Source of the DNA: Sweltsa coloradensis
Lineage: Eukaryota > Arthropoda > Insecta > Plecoptera > Chloroperlidae
Direction of reading: 5' to 3'
Length of the DNA: 64,000 nt
NCBI GenBank assembly: GCA_024449915.1
Contig: JAMZAV010000028.1
Span: 744,001 to 808,000, forward strand
Both the position numbers and the translations under genes were made by a program. This document shows positions 23,638 to 34,987 of this stretch, piece by piece. The stretch's first letter is position 1; each line of letters opens with the position of its first letter. Below the pieces are notes generated by a model. That model saw nothing but the letters and a program-made list of their open reading frames with translations. It made no database searches and had not been told where the DNA came from.

Positions 23638-24227
23638 CAGCATCGGAGAGGTAACCAGCTGGAAATTTCAGAACATGATCCAGACAGTCCCAGGATACTC
23701 CCATAGAAATGGATTTCAAAAAAACTTGTCGGAACACCCTTAAAAAAATTATCAAACTCAAAATTTGTATTTTTTCTTGTTTTCTTTAATACATCTAAAG
23801 TTACAAACGTATTGACCTTATTTTTTTTTTTTTAATGTGAAATTCTTTTGTATCTACCTATATTGATATGGCATTTTGTGTTTTCGTAAAATTTAATATG
23901 CAAAACATTAAAAATGGATCAAAGAAAATCGCAAAAAATCATAAAAAAATCGTAACACCGGATTTTCAACTCGATCACAAGCCACAAAAAAATTCAAAAA
24001 AATTACGAGTTGCAGCAATCGATGGGCACAAGCTTTCACTACAAAACTATGTCTTACACTTTTCGTTTACGTAAACTTCGTCGCATTGATTGTTGTATTG
24101 TTTGTGAGACAGTATTCACAGCCGACGCCTCTGTAGGCTGTGCGCGTACGGCGCAGAACGGGCTCTTATCCAGCGATAACCAAGCAAATCTCGACCGCTT
24201 TGACCTCACAGAGCTAAGAACAATCGC
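23638..24227. repeat. Left arm of a ~590-bp inverted repeat pair
   Basis: It starts CAGCATCGGAGAGGTAACCA and is matched in reverse by 33729 back to 31871, once the two TTAA insertions in that arm are removed. The inner part encodes, in both arms, a frame containing TFRLRKLRRIDC and QNGLLSSDNQANLDRFDL, with a CxxC pair between them. The two copies differ at several residues. The frame may be part of a transposon protein or chance. The outer flanks are TTCA (left) and TTAA (right). Confidence 0.75.
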
Positions 24228-24535
24228 GGCCACACATGCAATTGTACTCAATGCGTGTTTAGAGGGTGATGGCAACTAAAATATTTCAATATATTTTTTA
24301 TGAAAAGCTACAAGGATTATGAATGTTCACAAATAAATGAGAACTCTTAGCAAGTAGGCCTAGATTAGAAATTGATTTCAGCCTTTTAGATTATCGGATG
24401 TTGCACGTGCACACCAAATGTTGGAAGAAACCCTTGTTTGATTACCTCTTAGTTCATTGTTTTCGTTTTCATCATGGTTGAATGACAACGTTATTCCAGA
24501 ATTGTGTAGCTATCTTTCACGGTGGCAATAATGGA

Positions 24536-24665
24536 GCCAGTTGATAACCTATACTATAAGGGCGCTGGTCCGAAGCATATGGCTCTATGAGGATGTGGGT
24601 TCGAATCCCGCATAGGGTATTTTTTTAATCGTCCTACATTGTCATGTATCTCATCACCTCGAAAC
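24536..24665 (+). mobile_element. tRNA-derived SINE, 3' part
   Basis: It contains AGGGCGCTGGTCCGAAGCAT, the B box GGGTTCGAATCCCGC and a TCGTCCTACATTGTCATG tail. It directly abuts the transposon that begins at 24673, so its 3' end may be truncated by that insertion. Confidence 0.6.
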
Positions 24666-27148
24666 AAAATTGGGTCATTCCATATCCGATCAACCTAGCT
24701 TTATTCGTGACCAACTCCGATCTTGATGAAAATTTGCAGAGGTGTAGTGTTATATAGGATAACTAACAATACAAAATTTTAGTTCTCTAGGTCAACCCCT
24801 TTAGGAGATTAGAGGGGGTTAAGTTAGGGGCAAAAACCCAAAATTGGGTACGCACACACATTTTGGATTTGCTATATCTCTGGAAGTAATTGACTTAGAG
24901 AGCTGGGGTTTGGTGTTTTGTTTTTGTCCTGAAATGAGCTTTTAAGTATGAGGGAAGCAGTCAATGCTAAATTTAATTTTGCCTTTGGTTTTGTGAAATT
25001 CATTAGCCCCCCATAACTTAAAAAATGGTATTTTAATTTTTTCAAAAAAAATTGTTGACAATCCTGCATGTCTTTTCTTTGTATGTTCCAAGTTTTAAGT
25101 TGGGATCATGATGGGATCGGGATGAATTTTTTAAGAAAAGGTTGTGTGCAAAATTGCTACTAATTGTGCAGAGCCTACTTCAAATTTCTTAACGTAGGCT
25201 TAGATTATATTACCAAGTTCAAAATATACATAACACAATTTCAAATTATAACTGAAGCTTACTTATCTCAGCTACCACCAGTTTAATCTGTTTTCCCACC
25301 ATTCAAGCTGCTGTGTACAGCTTTTTCTTCTTCTGTCATCAAGTAAGTTCGTCCAGTTTCTGTCCGTGGATCTATTTTTGTTAAGATGTTTTCTCGTGGG
25401 ACTTGCAGTATACCTATCTGGCCTTTGAGGGAAGGTGAATGATGTTGCAGGACCATGAGGTTGTAGAAAACTGACTGTAACTTCTTCTTTTGATTTGTCT
25501 ACGGATAATACACAGGCTGGCCACCACTTTCCATCATACACACATGTGACAAATCCCACAATGTCGGATAGTTCAAGTAGTTGGCTTTCGTTACCTTTAG
25601 TCACAAGCTCTTCTTGGCTTTCTTCTGACCTTGAAGTGTTTTATCAGTATTTTATTTTTTGAAATGGGTATAGCTGCATGGAAGCTTTGGGTTCCAGGAA
25701 TTGTACGTGCTTGTAGAAAACGATTTTGTAAGAACTTCTCTTCAGCACTGTGGTCTTCAATGGTACAATACTGAAAAGATATACCCAAAATATTTTCTTT
25801 TGTGTAATCATACAGTTGTCGAGGTGTTGTGATCTGGTTATCATGTGTCCTTTGAAGGCTGGCGCATGCTGCAAGTCGTTTGATTGTCCCACCAATTCCA
25901 TCACTTGCTCCCTTACTATGTGATGTGGCAGAATAATGCCATTCTGCTATAAAACCAAAGTCAGTTTCATGGAAACACAAGTTCACAAAGTTTTTTCTAT
26001 TTTTGTATTGCGACGCTGCTTCGCCAGAAAAGTAATAAATTTTTTTGGGCACGATTTTAGAGTGAGAAAATCTATCAGTTTGCGTTGAAATAAGTGTACA
26101 GCAATAGTGTTGTGCACAAGGCATTCGGATATCACAGCAAAACTAACATTACAGACAGTGTCCTCTTCTTTATAATATGCTACAAAGGGGTGAATCATAG
26201 CTTGAGCATTATTCCAATGGAATCCCTGTGCGGCATCTTGGAGGACAAAAGAATAATTTTCAGAAAAATCACAAATGACCAGGAACTCCCCTGGCTTTAG
26301 TTTTTCCTTTAGTTCAGACTGAAATGCAGATTGTTGGCTTGCTATGAAGGAATGGCATTTAAGTTTTTCAAATTTATCACACAACACACCTAAAAAATCA
26401 TCAGCAGATTTTGACAGTGTTTCTAAATTTGTCCTATCAACTAAAATCCATTGTTTATAAACAATGGTGTCTATCATTTGGTCATCTATCAAGTTTGTTA
26501 GACGATCTCCGAGTTTCTGTATGCCCGGGCAAAAGTGCACTTGTTCAAGTAACAGGATGGAGTGGGCGTGTTACAAATAATAACGGCAATACAATCCTTA
26601 TGTTTTCAGTGGTGTCTCATCATTTTTTGTAAGCTCTTCTATTTTTACTCCCTGAAGCATTAGTTTTGCATTTTGATGGATCGTGCATACACATACATTA
26701 TGTGATCCACTTGCATCAACTATACACAGTTTTTAGGACGAAGATCCCATTTGGAAAATCCAATTTTGTAGCCAGGGAATTTATCTTTGAATAAGCAATA
26801 TATTTCCTTTAAGTTGCTTAGAAGGAGACGTTTCTGGAAGTGCTCTCTTCGATCACCAATCTTAACTGAAACAAAATCTTTCATTCCAGGCATTTGGCGG
26901 CTTACCTCGTCGCTTTCATAGAATGACTTGACCAGATTAGCAGTTTCTTCATCTAGAGTATTACCTGGCCTGGGATTTGGCGTTGATGGAATTCCCTTTT
27001 CGGCAACTAGCCTTTTTGCTGTGCGCACCATAAAGTTGGTGGCCCCAAAATTCTTGTTCTATTTTCTTATTAGTCCAACTTTTTGGTAGTATTGTTAAAA
27101 GTTGAATTTTTTCACTTCTGTTGTTTGATGATTTGAATTTCTCTTTAA

Positions 27149-27753
27149 CCCGAGAGTAGTCGCGTGTGGTCTTTTAGACCGACTTTTTTTTTCAACAGTT
27201 GGTATTTGTACAGCGCGCATGCGTGGCTTGTCTAGTTCCGCCTACCTTCCCAAAATAGATTTGTGAAGCCAGTGTGCAATACGCGATTCAGTGTTCTGCA
27301 GAACTTCATCTAAGATAAGAGGTCCTGTTCGGTTGCTCGGTCTTTTCGACCGCTGCGCGACTACTAAGGGAGGCAAAAATATGCATACTCATCACTATTA
27401 TGAGACATGTATTTTGTTATTGTAGGTTGATTATTCTTCAACATACAGTGTTGGCATAATATTACTGTCTTGGTTTACTAATAATTCAAACTACAGGGTG
27501 TTTCAAAACATAGTTTTATACCTTATTGTAGGTTTGCAACATTCTGTGTTTGATTGATTATTGATTGATTATTTATTGATTATTGATTGATAATTGATTA
27601 ATATAACCATGTATGCTGTCACATATATGATAAATTATCTTATATTGGTAATCAAAACGTCATCCTAACGTTATTAGCCCATAATAAATAATGCGGTCTA
27701 AAGGACCGGCGCGACTACTAACGTTACAAACAGGGGCGCGACTTACTCTCGGG
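27149..27753. mobile_element. 605-bp TTAA-flanked (piggyBac-like) MITE
   Basis: The ends are CCCGAGAGTAGTCGCG and CGCGACTTACTCTCGGG, inverted and flanked by TTAA on each side (27145-27148, 27754-27757). The interior repeats a hairpin of the form GGTCT-nnn-AGACC next to GCGCGACTACTA (near 27165, 27340 and 27693). A TGATTGATTAT tandem stretch lies at about 27550-27600. It interrupts the transposase-like gene of the host element, so it is the younger insertion. Confidence 0.88.
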
Positions 27754-28069
27754 TTAAGTTGTACAATAACTTCTTCTTCTGCTGCTCCTTCATTGCTACT
27801 CTCTTCAGATGGAATATAAAAAGCTTTCTTTTAAAAGCTTTTTCTACTCGTTTCATCTTTTCTTTCGGATATTTTTTTTTGGCTTAATCGTTTCTTCTCC
27901 ACAGGAGATTCACCAAGGTTCTGTAAGCTCTCATTCAAAGATGATGAAGCCAATTCTTTACCCAGTTCTTAAGTTCCCAGTTATGGTTGAGTCTGGTTCA
28001 TTGCTTGGTCCTGACCGAAGTACTTGTTTTTCTTCTTCTATGAATTCTTGAAGTTTTCCCAATTCTCTA

Positions 28070-28113
28070 CGACAAATGTCGCAAATCTTCCCGACAAATG
28101 TCGCAAATCTTCC
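28070..28113. repeat. 22-bp tandem duplication in the transposase-like gene
   Basis: Two exact copies of CGACAAATGTCGCAAATCTT plus CC. As 22 is not a multiple of three, it shifts the reading frame right after the ICDICREDLRHL stretch and ends the N-terminal frame. Confidence 0.85.
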
Positions 28114-29151
28114 CGTCGATTGGCAACGTGGGAAGCTTGTTAGTCATCCATTCTAATACTGGTCGGAGACTTTTCTGTTTAGTAGAATGATTCGCTTTGT
28201 TGAAAGGGTTGCAACAATTTCTCCAAACAAATTTCTCACTCATGATTATAAAAATAACAACGCGTGCATTTACAAAATGTTCATTTTACACCCAACACTG
28301 TGTGAACACTTAACACTGCTAACAAATTAAAATAATCCAATGTCACGGCAACTAAATACCCTTGTTCACAGATTGGAAACAAAATTAAAATAGTAGGCCT
28401 AGATGTTGACAAGACAACTACTTAGCTTTGACTGAAACTGGGTAGATCCCTCTTCACAGAACAGTGAATTGGGGGATTCCCCTAGTGAAGGTAGGTTTTC
28501 CCATTGCAATGCAAGTTTTATACTTGGAAGATAAATCCAGGATAATTGTTAGAGGCAGCTCTAGTAAATACCAAGCACTTAATATGTTGATTGGAAAATA
28601 AAATAGGTAAAGCAAAATCTATACGCAGCAAAATTTGAATATAAAACAAGACAATTTCGCTCGTAACTATTTCTTCAAAAATTCATAACTTCTGATCGCA
28701 TCATGATCCCAACTTAAAACTTGGAACATATAAAGAAAAGACATGCAGGATTGTAAACAAATTTTTTTGAAAAAATTAAAATACCATTTTTTAAGTTATG
28801 GGGGACTAAAGAATGAATTTCACAAAACCAAAGGCAAAATTAAATTTAGCATCGACTGCTTCCCCCATACTTTTAAGTTCATTTCAAAACAAAAACAAAA
28901 CACCAAACCTCAGCTCTCGAAGTGGATTACTTCCAGAGATATAGCAAATCCAAAATGTGTGTGCGTACCCAATTTTGGGTTTTCGCCCCTAACTTAACCC
29001 CCCATAACTCCTAAAGGGGTTGACCTAGAGAGCTAAAATTTTGTAATGTTAGTTATTGTATATTACACTAGACCTCTACAAATTTTCATCAAAATTGGAT
29101 ATGGTGAGGTATATTTTGCCCATTTCTGGGTTGATCGGATATGGAATGACC

Positions 29152-31627
29152 ATTTGTTTAAGTGGATTAATTCATCATCGTCACTTATTTTTTATCTAGC
29201 CTTTGGTATATAACTTCGCAGTATTTCCGTTCTCGTTTGTTTATTGAATGGCATGTGCAAGTGTAATTAGTGTACCTTTTGAGGATATTTTAGTATATTA
29301 TAGGGTGTAAACTCTAGAGTAGATGCTATTTAAAATTCTCTGCACTGACTGCACAAAAAATAAGTTTAACTGTGGTTATCTATTACTTTATTATATACAT
29401 TTGTCACCCTAATCTAATATACATAAATAATGTGAATATACATGTCTCAAGACATGCCCGTCTTCATTTACAATGGATTAGTACTGTAATGATATATTAT
29501 TAATCCATTACAAGGCACAATGTTTTGTTTGTAGGAATTCTCCAGTGAGTGTTTTCATTTTAGATGATAATGATTATGTCTTATTAACCAATAAACTACC
29601 CCTAAACCGATGAGTAAAATAGGCTGTGTGTTTTGTACCGGTAACGGGGAAAATTGACCTTTATTACCTAATGAATTGAAGACTTTGAAACTATTTTATC
29701 GGCATGCCGAGAACGAAATGATGAAACCACTCACAAAATCTTGAAGCATAAAAAATAAATAGTGCGACTTCCCGTATAAATTCCACGGTTTTGTGTACAT
29801 AGGAACAAGAATTGCAACCTAGAGAAAAGCTGAGACGATATTCCAGCCCCGCCAAATCGCACAACACATGCGGAAAGAGCACAATTTAACTGGAGTGTAG
29901 GGCCTACACTGTTTTCTCTGTGGTAAAGTTCAGGACATACATAAAATAAATAAAATAATTTTAATAAAAATAATAAATCAAATTCTCCCACGTCAATACG
30001 GAAAACCGCTGTGATGATAGTATTCAGTAAAGAGTCACTGACAGTCTCTTCGCGGTAAATTCCAGATACCAGAAACAAATAATTGTTACCTGAATTCAGA
30101 ATTACATTAGAGAAAAAATAATTCAGGGAGCAATCAAGACCAGAGAAACAACAAACTATGATCAAGCCACTAATTTTGCTTGAAACTTTATTAAAGACTA
30201 CGTTAAAAATTGCATAATTATTATTTCTTACATAATGTTTGCTAAATATTTAGAGAATCTCTAGTCGAGAATGGCGTTGAAAAAAAATGCATGTCAATTT
30301 CAAGGAAGTTGTACATTTCACTCCAATACCGGCTAATTGCCATCGACCATGTGCGTCAAGTTTTTCAGGAGTAGGCCCTATAATTACAATTTTTCGTTGG
30401 AAACCTGCTCAGGGTGCAATGCATGCCCGTCTTCAGGTGTTGTCTTTCAGTAACAGATCTTTACCACAAAATGCAATAAATAGAAACTGAGAAGAAGACT
30501 GTGAAATCGCATCAAAATATAATTAACCCCAACTCAAGACAATATTCTTTGTCAAGCATCTGTTCTGTCGTTGCAACAAATAGTATTACAACATCTACAA
30601 TCAAGGCGAAGACGAATAAAATGAAGACAATATTTAGGTTCAATCCACGGCATAGAAAACATTATTAGGAGATTCACTTAGGGTAGTGTGACCAAATTTG
30701 TTTATTAATAATCTCACTATTAAACTATTGTATACACTTGCACACTATACTTATGAACCTCCCATCAAAACATTAAATCATTGTGGAGTTGAAAGTGCAA
30801 TCCACTTTTCATTAAAAATATACACCGTGAAGTAAGTAAATAATACAATAAATAACCGTGCACAACAGGATGAAAAAAGCATCTACAAACGATATTCTTA
30901 ATTACAGTACTTATTTTAGTTCAGACAAATTAATAATGTATATATGTACACAAGGAAGTACAATTTGTCAGTACAATATGTCCGAACAAATTGTTGGCTC
31001 CGGTTTTTACCGTGTTCGTATAAAATACATCTAATCAAATAATATGAATAATATATTATAATAATTTTATTTTAATTGTAGTCAAGATTTTTGTAGTATG
31101 GTAATGGTAATGGTTTTCAAGATTGAACAGAAGAATGAATATCACATTCGGCATGGTTTCCTCCACGAAAGTTTGATTATATCCTCGATTTGGTGTTCCT
31201 ATAATTTTTGGCAAACCTCACTCACATTCGTTTGAGTGGGATCGTATAATAAATCAGTCTTTTCAATTCAGTTTTCTTTTTTATTTCTTCTTCTCTATTT
31301 TTTCTTTTCTTTTAATTTCTTTTTCTTTTCTTTTGTATAGGGCCTATTTAATTTATTTTAATTAATTTAACTTTAATATTGTTTATCCAATTTAAATATA
31401 ATGTTGTCTTACTATACATAGTTGTTGTGACTCCTCCTTTGTAAATGTTGTCCTCCTTAGTAAATCAGTTTTTAACTCAATAGGATAGATGTTAAATAAA
31501 TAAATACATAAATACATAATAAATAAAATATTACTATTCCATTAAACTACACTGATCATTGTTTTGTCTGCATCTTTACTATGTGCTTAGTTTTATTTAG
31601 TTGTCCTCCTTTGTAATTTGTTAATAA
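29152..31627. other. No gene seen; AT-rich spacer inside the outer inverted repeat
   Basis: Short frames without splice support. A pyrimidine-rich strand stretch lies at about 31262-31340, and an AATAAATACATAAATA stretch at about 31490-31530 that resembles a LINE 3' tail. Confidence 0.5.
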
Positions 31628-31733
31628 GGTATCTACCTATATTTGCAATACACAGAGTAGAAATAGAAACATAATAGATAGGTATCTACCTATATTTGCA
31701 ATACACAGAGTAGAAATAGAAACATAATAGTAA
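31628..31733. repeat. 53-bp direct tandem duplication
   Basis: Two nearly identical copies of GGTATCTACCTATATTTGCA...AAACATAATAG at 31628-31680 and 31681-31733. Confidence 0.9.
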
Positions 31734-32196
31734 TTGCCATAAACATTTATAAAATAACAATATATTTGAATCTTTATTGACTAAGATTATTTAAGTTGTG
31801 TGTAGCAATAATCAACTAGAAACGATGGGGGGTCTGACAGTGGTACCTTTCAATATGCTTGTATGTGACAGCGATTGTTCTTAGCTCTGCGAGGTCAAAG
31901 CGGTCGAGATTCGCTTGGTTATCGCTGGATAAGAGCCCGTTCTGCGCCGTAAGCGCACAGCCTGCAGAGGCGTCGGCGGTGAATACTGTCTCACAAACAG
32001 TGCAACAATCAATGCGACGAAGTTTACGTAAACGAAAAGTGTAAGACACAGTTTTGTAGAGAAAGCTTGTGCCCATCGATTGCTGCCACTCGTTATTTTT
32101 TTGGAATTTTTTTGTGGCTTGTGATCCGAGTTGAAAATGCAGTGTTACGATTTTTTGCGATTTTCTTCGAACAATTTTTAATGTTTTGCATATTAA

Positions 32197-32814
32197 CCCT
32201 CCGTCACTCGCGCGGAATTTCTTAAACCATCCCTCGCGTGGGGTTTGTCAAACCCCAAATTATTTTGGGCTGTAATTAGTGCAATAGGATGTTTTGGATA
32301 TTTCTGTCTGTGCTCATATGATTTGTGGAACTACTATGTAGGTGGTTTTTACTGGGAGGACAGGGAAATAAAATGCCAATGTACCTTTTTGTATGAAATA
32401 TTATTTTATTGTAATTTTCAGATTTAAAAAATGTACATTTTCAAAATATTCAAAAAAGGTTAAATAATGCAATTTTAATTTTTTTTTTTAAAAACATGAA
32501 CCAGTTAGTAAATTGCAAGAAGAATTTTTCCAAAATTCCAAAATTTCAAAATTTAAGCCAAAATAGCATTGAGTTTCCCTATGCTGTTACTGTAACGTGA
32601 TCACTCGCGTGGGGTTTCAGAAACCCCAGCCAAGTTTAGACCGGCAATATAACGACACTAAAAGCCCTAATGATTAGAGGGTTACAAATTTCGCTAACAG
32701 ATAGAGTGACTTGAAGGTACTGAGAATCTAGAGTCGGTAAAACAGTCTGATGCAGAGAAACAGAGTCGAATGTAGACCCTGGGGTTTGTAGAACCCCACG
32801 CGAGTGACGGAGGG
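32197..32814. mobile_element. 618-bp TTAA-flanked (piggyBac-like) MITE with GGGGTTT...AAACCCC hairpins
   Basis: The ends are CCCTCCGTCACTCGCGCG and CGCGAGTGACGGAGGG, flanked by TTAA (32193-32196, 32815-32818). The interior repeats CTCGCGTGGGGTTT followed by three bases and AAACCCC near 32235 and 32605, and the inverse near 32780. The architecture matches the MITE at 27149 although the sequence differs. Confidence 0.88.
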
Positions 32815-32818
32815 TTAA

Positions 32819-33461
32819 AGGGGTATTTAACCGCTAAACTCAAAAAATATATTTCATTCAGGTTAACTAGTAATGAATTTAGCAATTAACAGAAAAATTA
32901 TTGGGGCCACCATGACCTCCCAAAAAATTGTCAAACATGACATTTTTCGAGCTAGGTCCCATCGGCAAAAATCTGCCATAAGAAATAACATGGGGACGAT
33001 CTTTATGCCCCGTGACCTTGGAGGATTTTGACCCAAAAAAATATTGGCAATTATTGACGTACTCGACAGCCTTTTCTGTAAATTTTCTATATGATGTTTT
33101 GTAATTTGGGCAAGTAGTTCGGTCAAAATATGCTGATTACCAAGATGGGGTGTGATTTTGGAATGCATATTTTTGCCTGTTTGAGGGTATATTTGGGCAC
33201 AGTTTCAAGACACGATGTTATAAAGGGGCATTTTAGATTGGTACTATGCTCTAGTATCTATGTGGACCAAAAAGAAGCAGGTTAAAGCCGATTTAGGAAA
33301 TTTCCCAAAACACCAATTTTCGACAATTTCTGGATCAAAAAAATAAAAAAAATACGTGTTAAATCACAGTTACAAGATATAATTTTTTAAACGGTCATTT
33401 AAGTGTAGTATTGTGCTATAGATCACGTAGTAAAAAATAATTTTTGGGGTTTTTAGCCCCT
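32819..33461. mobile_element. 643-bp TTAA-flanked element, copy 1 (AGGGG termini)
   Basis: It starts AGGGGTATTTAACC and ends TTTTTAGCCCCT, with TTAA at both borders (32815-32818 shared with the previous element, and 33462-33465). A second copy at 55819-56472 is clearly homologous along its whole length. Termini and target fit a Kolobok- or piggyBac-type non-autonomous element. The minus-strand frame with QNPPRSRGIKIVPMLFLM occurs in both copies but looks non-functional. Confidence 0.8.
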
Positions 33462-33733
33462 TTAAATGTACGAAAATACAAAAATGCATATCAATAAAGG
33501 TAGATACAATCGAATTACACATTCTAAAAAAAAAAAATTGGTCAATATGTTTGTAACTTTAGATGTATTAAAGAAAACAAAAAAAAATTCAAAAAAATAC
33601 AAATTTTGAGTTTGAAAATTTTTTAAAGGGTGTTCCGACAAGTTTTTTTGAAATCCATTTCTAAGAGAGTATCCCGAGACTGTCTGGATCATGTTCTGAA
33701 ATTTACAGCTGGTTACCTCTCCGATGCTGTTAA

Positions 33734-34580
33734 CTTCTTTATTTGAAGAGCTAGAGTCCGTCGTCGCTCTGATTAATTGCGAGAAAGGTAAATAAGAGTA
33801 AACAGATTGGAAGTATTGCCCGAATTTTCATAACCGGTACGACCGACACGTTAACGCCACATACGCTTCAGTCCGGAACCACAATTACGCCAGCCATGTT
33901 GTGACGTAGCGCGCCGCCAGTGCTGCGATCTACATGTTGTTCAGATGCCGAATAAGCCTTTAGCGCAAGAGTTACCTGCTACCCTACGCATTTGGGGACC
34001 GGGTGTTTCATTATTACAATCATCTGTTCAGATCTTTGACGATGAAGACCAATAACACAAAATCCATGCCTAATGATGAGTAGGTATAATAGAATAGGCC
34101 TATCAGATGTTTTAGTGAAAGAGTTGATCAGCCCGCTTGACCTTCGTCATTCCACCATTAGAGAAGTTCTCTTCCTTTCTCCAACGGTGGGAGTGACCAA
34201 GGTTTGCGGACCCAAACGTTTCAACAATCGTGTTTGTTTATATATATTTACGTCTACTCATTTCACGCAGTTACCTACGATTTTCATTAAGCTGTTAAAG
34301 ACTCTTTTTTTCCTTGATCTACTCATTCACAAAATCCATGTCTAGAAAGATCATATCAATTTCAAATTTAATGTCTGTACGGTGGGCCTACAATCTTTTC
34401 AGTTGTGGATTCCTATATGATATGTAGTTATGGTACCCTACTTATAAAATACCAATTCAATAATACATTTCAACTTGTACAGTGAACCCCTTTCATACAC
34501 ATTCTGAATATAGGTACTCTACAATTTGAACCGATTACGTTGCTCCGACTAAAGTTACACTCCACATCTGCTCTAGTTTG
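33734..34580. other. No gene seen; small CpG-rich patch
   Basis: About 33835-33990 is richer in CG dinucleotides than its surroundings (ACCGGTACGACCGACACG, TAGCGCGCCGCC). It could be a small unmethylated region or a promoter, but no exon follows convincingly. Confidence 0.35.
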
Positions 34581-34639
34581 CATTAAAAGGGATTTACTAT
34601 ACAATGAAAGTTTACAACTACTGAAATGAACTTTGGCTT

Positions 34640-34870
34640 ACCAGAAGTGATCTGCTTGGACACTGCTTGGACACGGTTTGTACACTGCTTGGACACTGTT
34701 GGGGTACTGTTTGGACACTGTTTGGACACAATTTGTACAGTTTGTAAACTGTTGGGCACTGTTAACACTGTTGGAGCACTGTTAATACTGTTAGAGCATT
34801 GTTTGGACACTGCTTAGACACTGTTGGGGCACTGTTTTGTACACTGTTTGAACACTGTTTGTAGTTTGTA
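34640..34870. repeat. Minisatellite of 12-18-bp units (TTTGGACACTG)
   Basis: Irregular tandem units of the type CTGTTTGGACACTG, CTGTTTGTACACTG and CTGTTGGGGCACTG. In translation on the minus strand they give VSKQCPN/QCTN-type repeats. Confidence 0.85.
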
Positions 34871-34987
34871 CACTGCTTGTAGCGAGAGGATTTCAATGCG
34901 GGCCGGTCTAGGAGTGGAACTCGGTCTTGTGGCAGCGACACTTTTGGGGGGCGGTGCTTCATCCAGTAATAAGACACCGTATGACAG
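34814..34987 (-). CDS. Candidate exon with LDEAPPPK module, running into a minisatellite
   Basis: A strong acceptor (CTTCTTTCCAG) precedes a phase-0 open frame of 57 codons that begins LSYGVLLLDEAPPPKSVAAT, becomes proline/arginine-rich, and ends in the minisatellite (FKQCTKQCPNSV, stop). The LDEAP word, preceded by an acceptor, also occurs in the exon-like units at 42235 and 42702 on the same strand. The product is unknown. It may instead be a spread exon-like repeat, or a non-coding RNA exon that happens to be open. Confidence 0.3.
   Translation of the reverse strand: MSYGVLLLDEAPPPKSVAATRPSSTPRPARIEILSLQAVYKLQTVFKQCTKQCPNSV

Larger units (their letters stand above)
25272..28243 (-). pseudogene. 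Broken transposase-like gene (CDFSENY / QYKN / GASDGIGG motifs)
   Basis: From the N-terminus: MSEKFVWRNCCNPF with a later ICDIC pair (28243-28100), a possible zinc-binding start; a 22-bp tandem duplication (28070-28113) shifts the frame; the MITE follows; then MVRTAKRLVAEKGIP (27031) with a conserved-looking region to KWDLRPKNC, then VDASGSHNVCVCTIHQN after a shift; FLVICDFSENYSFVLQDAAQ and a long frame to 25983; YYFSGEAASQYKNRKNFVNL and HSKGASDGIGGTIKR (26124-25597); and a C-terminal DIVGFVTCVYDGKWWPACVL...PHGPA unit (25604-25272) like a chromo/Tudor barrel. In relatives, as I remember them, the second motif is FSDGAA, so this copy may have lost an acidic catalytic residue. Disabled in at least four places. 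Confidence 0.75.
24673..29151. mobile_element. 4.5-kb DNA transposon with ~470-bp terminal inverted repeats
   Basis: The ends begin GGTCATTCCATATCCGATCA and are inverted copies: 24673 to about 25135 against 29151 back to about 28670. The flanks are ATTG on the left and ATTT on the right, a possible imperfect 4-bp target duplication. The interior carries a broken minus-strand transposase-like gene (28243-25272), which is itself interrupted by a TTAA-flanked MITE (27149-27753). The superfamily is not assigned. Confidence 0.85.
31871..33729. repeat. Right arm of the ~590-bp inverted repeat, split by two insertions
   Basis: Inverted match to 23638-24227: 31871-32196 pairs with the inner half and 33462-33729 with the outer half. 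The gap (32197-33461) is two TTAA-flanked elements back to back. In the intact left arm the same site reads TTTAATATGC, which contains the TTAA target. Confidence 0.8.

Noticed and set aside
29731..30165. 144-codon minus-strand hydrophobic frame
   Set aside because: Low-complexity Leu/Phe/Tyr content from A/T-rich DNA; no transmembrane protein family recognised and no splice signals.
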